A stretch of 64,000 bases of DNA from Lyngbya confervoides BDU141951 (GCF_000817775.3 NZ_JTHE03000044.1:62001-126000); one strand, 5' to 3'; shown: positions 1 to 10,037, numbered from the stretch's first letter. The notes: generated by a model from the sequence alone, not told the origin. Numbers and translations are program-made.

Positions 1-1220
1 GGCTGCTTTTGGAGGCGCTAGATGCCAGCCACTGCATGATTGTGCAAACGGACTTAGAGGGAGGCCTGGGCAATCACTTCGTCAGCGTCACAGCAGAGCA
101 TCGAGAAGATTTAGTTCTGGCCAACGATTTATTTCTCCAGCACTTTCAGGATCGGCTGCAGGCTGGACAGCAGATCATGCTCACGCACTCGGAAGCTTCC
201 CTGGGCTTAGAGCTGATCGCCGTCACACAACAGTGCCACATTCAGCTCATGCTGATTACGCCCCTGCTCTACCTGGGGCAGTATCTGGGCTCCATTAGTC
301 TGCTGCAGTGCTCCGATACGCCCCATCCCACGGATCTCATCCAAAAGCGCTGGAATGCTGACGACCTAGGATTGGTTAAAACCATCGCGGATCAGTGCGC
401 AATTGCCATTCACCAGGCGCAACTCTATCAGCAGGTGCAAGATCTCAATACCGATCTTGAGCAGCAGGTGCAAGATCGCACCGCTCAGCTCGAGCAAAAA
501 ATGCTGGAGCTAGAGCGGCTCAATACCCTCAAAGATGACTTTCTCAGTACGGTATCCCACGAATTGCGCACGCCGATGTCCAACATCAAAATGTGCATTC
601 ACATGCTGAATCAATTTCCTCTGGAGGACCGTCAGAAGCGCTATCTCGGCATTCTTGAGCAGGAATGTCAGCGAGAAACAGAACTCATCAACGATTTGCT
701 GGATCTCCAGCGCCTGGAGGCTGGGGCTAATCCAGCCGCCATGGAGCCGATTGATATCACCCAGTGGTTGCCGAAGGTTCTGGAACCCTTTAAATCCCGC
801 ACCAGGGAACGACAGCAGATTTTGCGGGTTGACTGTGCGCCGGAACTGTCGGGGTTTCAAAGCGATCGCGTGGGACTGGAGCGCATTCTCGCGGAGCTGC
901 TGAACAATGCCTGCAAATATACCCCTCAAGATCACGAAATTTGCTTAAAAATAGACTGTCTGGATATGGAAACGGCCACCATCCGGTTTCAGGTCACCAA
1001 CGAGGCTGAAATCCCGCCCGCCGAGCTGCCGCGCGTCTTTGATAAGTTTTACCGGGTGCCCAATGCCGATCCCTGGAAGCAGGGGGGCACTGGCTTAGGC
1101 TTGGCACTGGTCAAGCGGTTGGTGGAGCAGCTTGAGGGCACCATTGCGGTGGATAGCCAAAGCGGTCTGACCACCTTTACGGTGGAACTGCCCTGTCAAC
1201 CCGTGATGAAGGCCTCCTGA
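1..1220 (+). CDS. GAF-type sensor histidine kinase (5' truncated)
   Basis: The frame is open to the left edge of the window, so the true start lies outside. The visible 400 or so residues hold a GAF-like sensory domain (about 1-140, ending in the helix AIAIHQAQLYQQV), a coiled-coil linker, a HisKA dimerisation domain with phospho-acceptor motif SHELRTPM (about residue 185) and a HATPase_c domain. In the ATPase the N box (LLNNACKYTP), F box (FDKFYRVP) and G2 box (GGTGLGLAL) are present, but the usual DxGxG of the G1 box reads NEAEI. No transmembrane segment is visible, so a cytoplasmic sensor is likely. The ligand is unknown. The next gene, cruP, starts 23 nt downstream on the same strand, so co-transcription is plausible. 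The kinase call is firm; the signal is not. Confidence 0.9.
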   Translation, partial: LLLEALDASHCMIVQTDLEGGLGNHFVSVTAEHREDLVLANDLFLQHFQDRLQAGQQIMLTHSEASLGLELIAVTQQCHIQLMLITPLLYLGQYLGSISLLQCSDTPHPTDLIQKRWNADDLGLVKTIADQCAIAIHQAQLYQQVQDLNTDLEQQVQDRTAQLEQKMLELERLNTLKDDFLSTVSHELRTPMSNIKMCIHMLNQFPLEDRQKRYLGILEQECQRETELINDLLDLQRLEAGANPAAMEPIDITQWLPKVLEPFKSRTRERQQILRVDCAPELSGFQSDRVGLERILAELLNNACKYTPQDHEICLKIDCLDMETATIRFQVTNEAEIPPAELPRVFDKFYRVPNADPWKQGGTGLGLALVKRLVEQLEGTIAVDSQSGLTTFTVELPCQPVMKAS

Positions 1221-1243
1221 GGTCTCCCTACCGTTCCATAAAC

Positions 1244-2851
1244 ATGAGCCTGGATCAATTTTTATCCCCCCACTCCCAAGCCCGGCAGGGGTTATCCCGT
1301 CTTGACCAGCGCCTGCAGGCCTGGCGATCCCAGGGAACCCTGTTTCCCAATCCTCCCGCTGTGGTCCAAACCTGCCCCACCAACCTGGGCCGCCCCGATC
1401 TCGATGGCGTCATTTGTGGCGGCACCCTCGGGATTTTACTGGGGGCGGCCCTGGCGAAACGGGGATGGCGTATAGCGGTGGTGGAGCGGGGCATCCTCCA
1501 AGGCCGCGCCCAGGAGTGGAATATCTCTCGCCGCGAACTACAGGTTCTGCTCCATCTGGATCTCCTGAGCGAGGCGGATCTGGAGGCGGCGATCGCCACC
1601 GAGTTTAACCCCAACCGTATCCAGTTCCTCGGCGGCGATCCCCTTTGGGTGCGAGATATTCTCAATGTGGGCCTCAGCCCTCGTCGGCTTCTTGATCAAA
1701 TCAAACAAACCTTTCTAGCCGCTGGGGGGCAGATCTACGAGCACCATACCCTCACGGGGGTACGCCTCCACCCCGATGGCGTCACCGCCCAAACCTCAAC
1801 CCCCAACGGGGACCAGACCTTGACCACTCGCTGTTTGATGGATGCCATGGGACATTTTTCGCCCCTGGTGCCCCAGGCTCGGGCTCAGCAGTGCCCTGAT
1901 GGTCTGTGTCTGGTGGTGGGAAGCTGTGCTCGGGGACTGCCCCCGATTGATTCCGGCGATCTCATGGTGTCCTTCACGCCGATTCAAAATCACTGTCAAT
2001 ATTTCTGGGAGGCCTTTCCAGCCCAGGAAGGGCGCACCACCTACCTGTTTACCTACGCCGACCTTCACCCCCAGCGCCCCAGCCTACAGCAGCTCTTTGA
2101 GGACTATTTTCGGCTCCTGCCCACCTACCAGGACTGTGATTTAACCCAATTTCAGCTGGTTCGGCCCATGTTTGGCGTCTTTCCCAGCTACCGAGATAGT
2201 CCACTCCAGCTTCCTTGGTCGCGCTTACTGGCTGTGGGTGATAGCAGTGGGCAGCAGTCCCCCCTAAGCTTTGGTGGGTTTGGGGCGATGCTGCGCCACC
2301 TCCAGCGATTGACCCAGGGAATTCACGAAGCTCTGGCGGCGGATGCGCTCCAGGCGGAAGATTTAAGGTTGCTCCAACCCTATCAGCCCAACCTGTCTGC
2401 CGCCTGGATGTTCCAGCAATCCATGAGTCCCCCGGTGAACCAGAATGTGCCCCCCCAGCAGATTAACCAGCTTCTGAACCAAGTCTTTCAAACCATGACG
2501 CAGCTTGGAGACCCGGTTTTAGAGCCATTTTTGCAGGACGTGGTTCAGTTTGGGGGATTGACCCAGACGCTGCTGACCTTAACGGCGCGATCGCCCCTGG
2601 CGGTGCCTCCAATTCTGCATCAGGTGGGACTGGCGAATTTACTGGCCTGGCTCCCCCACTACGGCCGGCTGGGGGGCTACAGTCTCCTGGCCCAATGGGC
2701 GCCAGCCGTGCAAGCCTGGAGTCGTCGTCTGCCGCCAACTGCTCGCTACCGCTGGCATCGTCGGGCAGAGGCGTGGGTTTACGGGGCAGGGCTAGAGGGG
2801 GATCTTGGCAGCCCAGAAGAGGCTTCCCAGTCCCAAAGCGGGGAACATTAA
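1244..2851 (+). CDS. cruP: CruP, FAD-dependent lycopene-cyclase-family protein
   Basis: A 535-residue flavoprotein. A dinucleotide-binding motif (VICGGTLGILLGAALAKRG, about residues 55-75) is followed by VVERG, and the segment QEWNISRREL with FNPNRIQF is typical of the CruA/CruP branch of lycopene cyclases, also found as CruP in plant plastids. A second FAD-binding region (LLAVGDSSGQQSPLSFGGFG) lies near residue 330. CruA cyclises lycopene; CruP has weak or no cyclase activity and has been linked to protection of carotenoids under oxidative conditions. I call CruP rather than CruA from length and motif pattern. It begins with ATG 23 nt after the histidine kinase gene. The C-terminal 150 residues are less conserved. 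Confidence 0.8.
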   Translation: MSLDQFLSPHSQARQGLSRLDQRLQAWRSQGTLFPNPPAVVQTCPTNLGRPDLDGVICGGTLGILLGAALAKRGWRIAVVERGILQGRAQEWNISRRELQVLLHLDLLSEADLEAAIATEFNPNRIQFLGGDPLWVRDILNVGLSPRRLLDQIKQTFLAAGGQIYEHHTLTGVRLHPDGVTAQTSTPNGDQTLTTRCLMDAMGHFSPLVPQARAQQCPDGLCLVVGSCARGLPPIDSGDLMVSFTPIQNHCQYFWEAFPAQEGRTTYLFTYADLHPQRPSLQQLFEDYFRLLPTYQDCDLTQFQLVRPMFGVFPSYRDSPLQLPWSRLLAVGDSSGQQSPLSFGGFGAMLRHLQRLTQGIHEALAADALQAEDLRLLQPYQPNLSAAWMFQQSMSPPVNQNVPPQQINQLLNQVFQTMTQLGDPVLEPFLQDVVQFGGLTQTLLTLTARSPLAVPPILHQVGLANLLAWLPHYGRLGGYSLLAQWAPAVQAWSRRLPPTARYRWHRRAEAWVYGAGLEGDLGSPEEASQSQSGEH

Positions 2852-3031
2852 GCTAAGGTAGAGTCCACGGGAAATTCACTGGAAAGAACAGAATTTATAG
2901 CGTCGGCAGTGGTTTTCCCTCCCCCCGAGGCTGCTTCTAGGCCGAGGATTAGATGTTCTGGAATTGGAGTGTTCGCGATTGTGGTTGCTTTTGCGCTGTT
3001 GTCAAGGTTTCAATCCCCGCTACCGACCAGG

Positions 3032-4858
3032 ATGACCCTCAACTTTGCCCTGGGCGGTTCGGTGCTCCTCTCCCTCCTGGCCCCTGCCTTTACCCGAGCA
3101 GCCGTGGCCCAGACTCCCCTGAACCCGACCCTGAAGATCGGTGTGGTGCAGCGGTTTGGAGAGAAGAAAACAGATAAGCTCATGATTCAAGCCATGCCAG
3201 GGGATCAACTCACCCTTGAGTTTCCCTCCCAGGGCAAGGCCCAAACCATTACGGCAAACCAGGTGGAATTTGATATTCAAATGAAGCCGTTTTCGGAGCC
3301 CCAGACGACTCGTCAGGTGGTGATTAGTACCCATCGCAGTTTTGAAAGTGCCGAAGCTAAGGGGAATGAACTGCGGACCCTGGGACTTCAGGTTGAATTG
3401 GCCCAGCCTGACCAATGGCAGGTGTGGGGCAAGCGCAGCTTTTACGTCACGGAGCAAAATCAGCTGTGGCTCCTCAATCAGGTGAAGGCTAGGGGGTTTC
3501 CCAATGCCTTTATTGCCCAAAAAACACGCACAGAGAAACCCCAGCTCAGCTGGACGAGCAACGGCTTTCGCTATCACCGTGATGCCGTCAAAATTAAATC
3601 CGGTACGGGCCAGTTTAAGGTCAACAGCGATCGCTTTGCGGGGACACTGAACTTCCAGAAAAATGCCTATGGCACCTATACCCTGGTGAATCAGGTGCCC
3701 ATTGAAACCTACCTGCGCGGGGTGGTGCCCTACGAGATTGGTCCCCAGGCTCCCGACGCGGCCATTCAGGCCCAGTCCATCATTGCCCGCACCTACGCCC
3801 TCCGCAACCTGCGCCGCTTTAAGATTGATGACTACGAGCTCTGCGCCACGACCCAATGCCAGGTGTATAAGGGGTTAGACGCCGCCACCCCCCGAGTTGA
3901 CCGGGCGATCGCCGCCACCCAGGGTCAGGTGCTCACCTATAACAATGAACTGGTGGATGCCCTTTACTCCTCCACCACCGGGGGGGTCACGGCCCGCTTT
4001 GAGGACGTATGGGAAGGGCAAACGCGTCCCTATCTTCAGGCCAAAATTGACGCAGTTCCCAATCAAGTTTGGGATTTAACCACCCGGCCGCTCTCCGAAG
4101 AAGCCAATTTTCGCAGTTTCATCAATCTTAAAAAGGGCTTTAACGAGGAAACCTGGAACCACTTTCGCTGGAGCCGCGACAGTTCGCTGGCACAGGTCAA
4201 CCAAGAGCTCAAGCAATTCCTCACCTCCGAAAAACATCCCCTGGCCAACTTCAATCAGGTGAGCGATATCCAGGTCACCCAGCGATCGCCGGGGGGGCGA
4301 GTGCAGCAGTTGAGCGTTACCACGGACTTGGGAACGGTGCAGTTGACTAAGGATGAAATCCTGCGGGCGTTGGAGGGGCCGAACAGCTTACTGTTTTATG
4401 TGCAGCGGCAAACGGAGCCCGCTGCCCCCCCGGAAGCCGCTGCCGATCCACGCGAAACAGGGGATTTGCCCCCTACCTTAAAGGGGTTCACCTTTATCGG
4501 AGGCGGGCTGGGACATGCGGTGGGCCTCAGCCAGACGGGATCCTACCGTCTGAGCGATCTGGGATATTCCGCTGAACAAATCCTCAAGTTTTACTATCCG
4601 GGCACCCAGGTTCAGCCCTTGACCACCTCCGTGGTTTACTGGAGAGATCCCCTGCCTAGCGCGGCCATTGCGGCGCAGCCGCCTGCAGCCGATCCGATCC
4701 CGGCCCAGCCGATTCCCACGGCCCCCGTTGCCTCACCGGCGTCGAAGCCCGCCAGTACTCCCGAAAAGCCCGCGGAAAAGCCTGCGGCGGAGTTTTTAGG
4801 CATTAAGCTTCCCACGCTGGACTTTAGTGTGCTTTGGGAGTGGATTCCATTTTTTTAA
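3032..4858 (+). CDS. Secreted SpoIID/LytB-domain protein
   Basis: The ATG at 3032 gives 608 residues starting with a signal peptide (hydrophobic VLLSLLAPAF, then AVAQ). The frame is also open upstream to a GTG at 2909, but that would add a second hydrophobic stretch, so I prefer 3032. Residues about 65-185 look like paired SPOR-type repeats (VVISTHRSFESAEAKGNEL). The SpoIID/LytB domain follows (about 210-530), with NQVPIETYLRGVVPYEIGP, AQSIIARTYALRN and the late GGGLGHAVGLSQTG motif. SpoIID of Bacillus is a peptidoglycan lytic transglycosylase; cyanobacterial homologues are taken to act on the cell wall. The last 60 residues are Pro/Ala/Lys rich and end in an aromatic patch. The gene converges with the SagB-type gene; their stop codons overlap. 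Confidence 0.85.
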   Translation: MTLNFALGGSVLLSLLAPAFTRAAVAQTPLNPTLKIGVVQRFGEKKTDKLMIQAMPGDQLTLEFPSQGKAQTITANQVEFDIQMKPFSEPQTTRQVVISTHRSFESAEAKGNELRTLGLQVELAQPDQWQVWGKRSFYVTEQNQLWLLNQVKARGFPNAFIAQKTRTEKPQLSWTSNGFRYHRDAVKIKSGTGQFKVNSDRFAGTLNFQKNAYGTYTLVNQVPIETYLRGVVPYEIGPQAPDAAIQAQSIIARTYALRNLRRFKIDDYELCATTQCQVYKGLDAATPRVDRAIAATQGQVLTYNNELVDALYSSTTGGVTARFEDVWEGQTRPYLQAKIDAVPNQVWDLTTRPLSEEANFRSFINLKKGFNEETWNHFRWSRDSSLAQVNQELKQFLTSEKHPLANFNQVSDIQVTQRSPGGRVQQLSVTTDLGTVQLTKDEILRALEGPNSLLFYVQRQTEPAAPPEAAADPRETGDLPPTLKGFTFIGGGLGHAVGLSQTGSYRLSDLGYSAEQILKFYYPGTQVQPLTTSVVYWRDPLPSAAIAAQPPAADPIPAQPIPTAPVASPASKPASTPEKPAEKPAAEFLGIKLPTLDFSVLWEWIPFF

Positions 4859-6402
4859 CCGCTGTAAGGCTGCCCCAGAGTGGTAACGTAGAGAACCGCT
4901 TCCTCTACGGGAATGCCCAGTAAATCGTTGACTTGATCATCGAAAAATCCCCCGATGCCGCTGACCCCCAGCTGGAGCTGCGTCGCAGCCAGGTTTAGTC
5001 GCTGGCCCAGGTGACCGGCATCTAAATGCAGGTAGCGGTAGGCGCGATCGCCATAGGCAGCAATGGCCGCGTGCAAATCAGCGGTGTGAAACACCACCAC
5101 GGCTGCATCGCGTCCTAGTTCCTGCTGTAGACAGAGATAGTGCAGTTCCTGGCGAAAGTTTTTGAAGCGAATTTGCCGCAGCTCTTGGGCCTGGACAGCA
5201 TAGTAATAGCAGCCAGACTCTAGGCCGCGCACATCGATGACCGCCAAAAAGGTTTCCACCAGACTGAGATCAAAGTAGTCTGGGGACTCCTCTAAAAGCT
5301 GATCTCGATAGTCTTCCGGATGGTAGGTAAAGTTGAGGAGGGCCGCTAACTCATCCAGGTGAATGGAGGCGCCTGAATAGCGGCGGGTTGAGCGCCGCCG
5401 TAGCAGGGTTTGGGTCAGATCCCTTAAGCCTTCCCCCCAGTCCAGGGGTGGGGAGGCCACCGATATTTTCAAGCCAAAGGGGAAGTTGTATTTATCCCCC
5501 CAGGCTGAGGGATTGCGCTCGGGTTGGGCCGGGTTGGCGTAGGTGACCTCCCTGGACCGGATGGCCGTGGCCCGATGACAGTAGCGCAACAGTTCTCCAT
5601 CCGGGATGTCTGGATAGTCATAAAAACTCAGGGAGGGGAGCGCTGTTGGGGCCAGGGCCAGGTTTTGTTGAATGTCGAGCAGATCAGCCAGAGCTGCTAC
5701 GGTAACGGCACCCTCCTGGGCTTCATCTAAATAAAGCAGATCATTGAGACGTTCATCCTCGAAGCCCCCAATTAAATGCACCCGATAGTCCTGGAGATTG
5801 GCAGCTAGTTCCAGATTTCCCAACAGATGACCACTGTCCAGGAAAATTCTGCGGTAGGCGCGATCGCGGTAGCGCCAAGCGGAACGTTCAAAGACAGCGG
5901 TGATGACCAGGGCCAGGCCACAATGGGGGAGAACCGGATGCCAGAGGCAGGCGGCTTCTAGATCCGACCAAAGGTAGCTATCCCAAAACCGACACAGACC
6001 GTGATCTTGGACTTGATAGTTGTACAGTCCCGCCGGTAAAAAGTCATGATTGCGCACCAGCAGATAGATCTCCGCCGGATACAGTCCCCCCGCTGAAGGA
6101 GCCGATCGCAGGTAGAAGGGATTATCGGGAAAAGGCACCACGCCGGTGATCCCGTAGCTGAGATAGAGCAGTCGCGAAAGCCGATACAGCTGAGCCTGTT
6201 GGGGATCCTCGGGCGCCTCCATGGATTCCAGGTAGGGGCGCAGGTCAACTTGGACGCCAATGGGGTAGTGCTTAGCAGGCGTTGGCTGCTGACTAAAGTC
6301 TAGGGGATGGGAAGCCTTGGCGAGGGTGTCAGGATGGTACTTGGTGCGCTGGTGATAGTGCTGACTGATGGACTGAGAATGGGAGGTGGGCTGTTGGGGC
6401 AT
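4855..6402 (-). CDS. SagB/ThcOx-family nitroreductase-like dehydrogenase, two tandem domains
   Basis: This 515-residue protein contains two nitroreductase-fold halves. The first (about 60-250) has RSAPSAGGLYPAEIYLLVR and LDSGHLLGNLELAA; the second (about 325-510) has RRRSTRRYSGA and YLHLDAGHLGQRLNLAA followed by GIGGFFDD. Both halves share the SagB pattern for FMN binding. Characterised SagB/ThcOx enzymes oxidise azolines to azoles in ribosomal peptide natural products, but no YcaO cyclodehydratase or precursor peptide is visible here, so the substrate is unknown. Many cyanobacteria carry such stand-alone two-domain forms. Its ATG shares one base with the TGA stop of the upstream retropepsin-like gene, which suggests translational coupling. 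Confidence 0.85.
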   Translation of the reverse strand: MPQQPTSHSQSISQHYHQRTKYHPDTLAKASHPLDFSQQPTPAKHYPIGVQVDLRPYLESMEAPEDPQQAQLYRLSRLLYLSYGITGVVPFPDNPFYLRSAPSAGGLYPAEIYLLVRNHDFLPAGLYNYQVQDHGLCRFWDSYLWSDLEAACLWHPVLPHCGLALVITAVFERSAWRYRDRAYRRIFLDSGHLLGNLELAANLQDYRVHLIGGFEDERLNDLLYLDEAQEGAVTVAALADLLDIQQNLALAPTALPSLSFYDYPDIPDGELLRYCHRATAIRSREVTYANPAQPERNPSAWGDKYNFPFGLKISVASPPLDWGEGLRDLTQTLLRRRSTRRYSGASIHLDELAALLNFTYHPEDYRDQLLEESPDYFDLSLVETFLAVIDVRGLESGCYYYAVQAQELRQIRFKNFRQELHYLCLQQELGRDAAVVVFHTADLHAAIAAYGDRAYRYLHLDAGHLGQRLNLAATQLQLGVSGIGGFFDDQVNDLLGIPVEEAVLYVTTLGQPYSG

Positions 6403-7088
6403 CAGGGTCGACGAAGAAACTCAACACGGTCGCGCTTTAAAATCACATCATACTGCTGGAGGAAATCCTGACCCAAGAGCCCCATTCTTAACTCTTGACC
6501 GGCAATGGCCACCGGAACCTGGCGCAGGACCAGGCCCCCCACATCTACGGATTGGAGATAAACAATCGGTAGCCTTGTGTAGCCGTTGGCAGTGGAGAAT
6601 GTGGCCGTTTGCACCACATTTTCGGCCCGAATCCCTAGATCGCGAGCCATATCTTGAGTAATTACCGTGACGCTGGCCCCCGAATCTAGCAGCATGTCGT
6701 AGGACTGTCGACCATTAAAGGTGGCATCAATCACAATCACTCCATTCTCCCGGCGTTTAATGGGCACCTGTCCATGGGGACGATTCACCCTGGCCTGGGG
6801 AGAGGGGGGGCTATCCACTTGCTCAAGCCTCTGCAGCCGGGATCGGTAGTCCTCCAGCGCAGTGCGCTGCTGGGGGACTCGGGGGATTAGCTGGTCAATG
6901 ATGCCGAGGGCGCCAGACCAATTTTCCGCCGCCACAGCCTCCTGTAACTGCTGGTTGAGGGCTGCGATGGAGGGTTGCCCCCAGGCCTTGGGCGTCAGGA
7001 TCAGGCCCCAAAGCCCCAGTACAATAGCAAACTTCCCCAGCGCTGGGTGCCAACGCGACGAGGGGGCTGATCCCTGAACTTGATCCAT
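6402..7088 (-). CDS. Retropepsin-like aspartic protease family protein
   Basis: A 228-residue protein with an N-terminal hydrophobic segment (about 19-38, signal or anchor), a helical linker (about 40-95) and a single-chain retropepsin-like domain (about 112-225). The active-site motif DSGASVTVI follows a beta strand, and the second conserved element GLLGQDFLQQYDV is typical of the clan AA family found in proteobacteria and cyanobacteria. The family is presumed to act as a homodimeric aspartic protease outside the cytoplasm or at the membrane; substrates are not established. It is the first gene of a two-gene minus-strand unit with the SagB-like dehydrogenase (TGATG overlap). The start ATG at 7088 is followed by a sensible signal-like sequence. 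Confidence 0.8.
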   Translation of the reverse strand: MDQVQGSAPSSRWHPALGKFAIVLGLWGLILTPKAWGQPSIAALNQQLQEAVAAENWSGALGIIDQLIPRVPQQRTALEDYRSRLQRLEQVDSPPSPQARVNRPHGQVPIKRRENGVIVIDATFNGRQSYDMLLDSGASVTVITQDMARDLGIRAENVVQTATFSTANGYTRLPIVYLQSVDVGGLVLRQVPVAIAGQELRMGLLGQDFLQQYDVILKRDRVEFLRRP

Positions 7089-7325
7089 GGTCTAACGGGA
7101 GGTTGGCGGAAATACACACGATTAAACGGCAAGCCCTTTGGGACCCACTTCTCCTCAACATTATAGGAATCTGGTCCAGGACTGCGCTGCGTGAAAGTAC
7201 CAGATTGAGGGGAAATACCCCTACCGAAGGGGGGAAGTCCGACCTCGGTGGACGGACCGTCAATTCTTACAATAAGAATGTCGAGTAGCTGGGCTGCAGA
7301 TGAATCCCCCAGGAGGACGACAACG
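7089..7325. promoter_or_regulatory. Divergent promoter region, retropepsin gene / clpB1
   Basis: This 237-nt gap holds the promoters of both flanking genes. Near clpB1 there is a perfect inverted repeat, ATTCTTA and TAAGAAT separated by CAA (7263-7279), 46 nt upstream of the start codon. A GC-rich hairpin (GGGG, AAATA, CCCC) lies at about 7209-7221. No CIRCE-like element was seen. A strong Shine-Dalgarno AGGAGG lies just before the clpB1 ATG at 7326. Confidence 0.4.
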
Positions 7326-9947
7326 ATGCAACCATCCAATCCCAATCAGTTTACCGAGCGAGCCTGGGAAGCGATCGCTAAAACTCCCGACCTTGTTAAG
7401 CAAGCTCACCAGCAGAATCTGGAAAGCGAGCATTTACTCCAGGCACTCCTCGATCAAGACGGTTTAGCCACCAGTATCTTTAACAAGGCCGAGGTGAATG
7501 TGCAGCGAGTGCGGGAGCGCATCGCTGAATTTATCAATCGTCAGGGCAAATTAGCGCAGCCCACGGATTCGGTGTACCTGGGCAAAAGCCTCGATCAGCT
7601 CTTAGATCGCGCCGAGGAGTTTCGCAAAGAGTTTGGAGATGAATATATCTCCATTGAGCATTTAATCTTAAGCTATGCCAGGGATGAGCGCTTTGGTAAG
7701 GCCCTGTTTACCGAACTAGGGCTGCAAGAATCTACCCTCAAGGCTGTCATTGAACAAATTCGTGGAAGTCAAAAAGTGACCGATCAAAATCCTGAAGGCA
7801 AGTATGAATCCTTAGAGAAATATGGACGGGACCTGACCCAGCTTGCTCGCGAAGGCAAGCTTGACCCGGTGATTGGTCGGGACGACGAAATTCGCCGCAC
7901 AATTCAGATTCTCTCCCGGCGCACAAAGAACAATCCGGTGCTCATTGGTGAGCCGGGGGTGGGAAAAACCGCCATTGCCGAGGGGCTTGCCCAGCGAATT
8001 CTGGCCCGCGATGTACCTGAGTCCCTGCGCGATCGCCGCCTGATCACCCTGGATATGGGTGCCCTGATCGCCGGTGCGAAATATCGCGGTGAGTTTGAAG
8101 AGCGCCTTAAAGCGGTGCTTAAGGAGGTCACAGACTCCCAGGGGCAGATCATCCTATTTATTGATGAAATTCACACGGTGGTGGGGGCTGGGGCCTCCCA
8201 AGGATCCATGGACGCAGGGAATTTGCTCAAGCCGATGCTGGCGCGCGGCGAATTGCGCTGCATTGGGGCCACCACCCTGGATGAGTATCGCAAGTACATT
8301 GAAAAAGACGCCGCCTTAGAGCGCCGTTTCCAGCAGGTCTACGTGGACCAGCCCAATATTGCCGATACCATCTCCATTTTACGCGGGCTCAAGGAGCGTT
8401 ACGAAGTTCACCACGGGGTCAAAATTGCCGATAATGCCCTGGTAGCCGCCGCCACCTTGTCCACCCGCTATATTAGCGATCGCTTCTTGCCGGACAAGGC
8501 CATTGATCTGGTGGATGAGGCCGCCGCCAAGCTCAAGATGGAGATCACCTCCAAGCCGGAGGAACTCGATGAAGTGGATCGTAAAATTCTGCAGCTTGAG
8601 ATGGAGCGTCTGTCCTTAGAGAAGGAAAGCGATCGCGCCTCCCTTGAGCGCCTTGAGCGCCTTGAGCGTGAGCTAGCCGATCTCAAGGAACAGCAGTCTT
8701 CCCTCAACGCTCAGTGGCAGGCTGAAAAGTCTAGCATTGACAAAATTCAGCGTGTTAAAGAGGCCATCGAGCAGGTGAATTTTGAAATTCAAGAGGCCGA
8801 GCGTAACTATGATTACAATAAAGCCGCAGAGCTCAAGTATGACAAGCTGACCCAGCTGCAGCGAGAATTGACCCAGTTAGAAGACCATTTAGCCCAGGCG
8901 CAAACTAGCGGCGTCACCATGCTGCGCGAAGAGGTGACCGAGGCAGACATTGCTGAGATCATTTCCAAATGGACTGGCATTCCGGTCAGTAAGCTGGTGG
9001 AATCCGAGATGGAGAAGCTGCTGCATTTAGAGGATGAGCTGCATAAGCGCGTGGTGGGTCAGGACGAGGCCGTCACCGCCGTGGCCGATTCCATTCAGCG
9101 ATCGCGGGCCGGCTTAGCCGATCCGAACCGCCCCATTGCCAGCTTTATCTTTTTGGGGCCCACGGGGGTGGGGAAAACCGAGCTCGCCAAAACCCTGGCC
9201 ATGTATCTCTTTGATACAGAGGAGGCCATGGTGCGCATTGACATGTCCGAGTACATGGAAAAGCACACAGTATCTCGTCTGATTGGCGCTCCGCCGGGAT
9301 ACGTGGGCTACGACGAAGGCGGACAGCTCACGGAGGCCATTCGCCGTCGCCCCTTTGCCGTGATCCTCTTTGACGAAATTGAAAAAGCCCATCCGGATGT
9401 GTTCAATGTTCTGCTCCAAATTCTCGATGATGGTCGCGTTACCGATTCCCAGGGGCGAACCGTGGACTTTAAGAACACCATCATCATTATGACGAGCAAT
9501 ATCGGATCTCAGTACATTCTTGATCTGGCGGGCGATGACGATCGCTATCAGGAAATGCAGAGTCGGGTGATGGAGGCGATGCGTCAGCACTTTAGACCAG
9601 AGTTCCTGAACCGAATTGACGAGCTGATTATCTTCCATAGCCTGCGGCCAGAGCAGCTCCGGGTGATTGTGAAGCTTCAGGTGCAGCGGCTACAAAAGCG
9701 GCTGGAGGATCGCAAGATGACCCTGAAGCTCTCTGATACCGCCTTGGACTTCCTGGCGGAGGTGGGCTTTGACCCAGTCTATGGGGCGCGGCCCCTGAAG
9801 CGGGCCATTCAGCGGGAGCTGGAAACCCAGATTGCGAAGTCCATCTTGCGGGGAGAATTTGGAGAAAATGACACCATTTTCGTGGACATTGAAAACGAGC
9901 GTCTCCGCTTTAATCGCCTCACGGAAGACATGGTGAGCGTCAGTTAG
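7326..9947 (+). CDS. clpB: ATP-dependent chaperone ClpB (ClpB1 type)
   Basis: ClpB is a cytoplasmic Hsp100 disaggregase that works with DnaK to rescue aggregated proteins. The ATG at 7326 follows AGGAGG and gives 873 residues, the usual family length. Order: Clp N domain (1-145), AAA1 with Walker [10 protein letters not shown] (about 207) and Walker [10 protein letters not shown], a long coiled-coil middle domain (about 400-530, rich in [13 protein letters not shown]-type heptads), AAA2 with GPTGVGKTE (about 605) and [12 protein letters not shown], and a C-terminal domain with [15 protein letters not shown]. All nucleotide-binding motifs are intact. It faces a second full clpB gene at 10889-13567. 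An upstream start at 7248 exists but lacks a ribosome-binding site. Confidence 0.95.
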   Translation: MQPSNPNQFTERAWEAIAKTPDLVKQAHQQNLESEHLLQALLDQDGLATSIFNKAEVNVQRVRERIAEFINRQGKLAQPTDSVYLGKSLDQLLDRAEEFRKEFGDEYISIEHLILSYARDERFGKALFTELGLQESTLKAVIEQIRGSQKVTDQNPEGKYESLEKYGRDLTQLAREGKLDPVIGRDDEIRRTIQILSRRTKNNPVLIGEPGVGKTAIAEGLAQRILARDVPESLRDRRLITLDMGALIAGAKYRGEFEERLKAVLKEVTDSQGQIILFIDEIHTVVGAGASQGSMDAGNLLKPMLARGELRCIGATTLDEYRKYIEKDAALERRFQQVYVDQPNIADTISILRGLKERYEVHHGVKIADNALVAAATLSTRYISDRFLPDKAIDLVDEAAAKLKMEITSKPEELDEVDRKILQLEMERLSLEKESDRASLERLERLERELADLKEQQSSLNAQWQAEKSSIDKIQRVKEAIEQVNFEIQEAERNYDYNKAAELKYDKLTQLQRELTQLEDHLAQAQTSGVTMLREEVTEADIAEIISKWTGIPVSKLVESEMEKLLHLEDELHKRVVGQDEAVTAVADSIQRSRAGLADPNRPIASFIFLGPTGVGKTELAKTLAMYLFDTEEAMVRIDMSEYMEKHTVSRLIGAPPGYVGYDEGGQLTEAIRRRPFAVILFDEIEKAHPDVFNVLLQILDDGRVTDSQGRTVDFKNTIIIMTSNIGSQYILDLAGDDDRYQEMQSRVMEAMRQHFRPEFLNRIDELIIFHSLRPEQLRVIVKLQVQRLQKRLEDRKMTLKLSDTALDFLAEVGFDPVYGARPLKRAIQRELETQIAKSILRGEFGENDTIFVDIENERLRFNRLTEDMVSVS

Positions 9948-10037
9948 ATGCCAGGTGTTAATTGCGGCAGTCTAGGGGCTGCCCTCTCCTCTGATCCCAG
10001 GATTGGTTTAGATCCCCCCTGCGATCACCGCCCTCTC

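Noticed and set aside
3020-3856. A 278-codon open frame on the minus strand opposite the SpoIID-like gene
   Set aside because: It lies entirely within a gene with clear domains, its product is a low-complexity mix without motifs, and the frame is a by-product of GC-rich codon use.
9114-9638. A 174-codon minus-strand frame opposite clpB1
   Set aside because: Shadow of the highly conserved AAA2 domain; no ribosome-binding site or protein motif.
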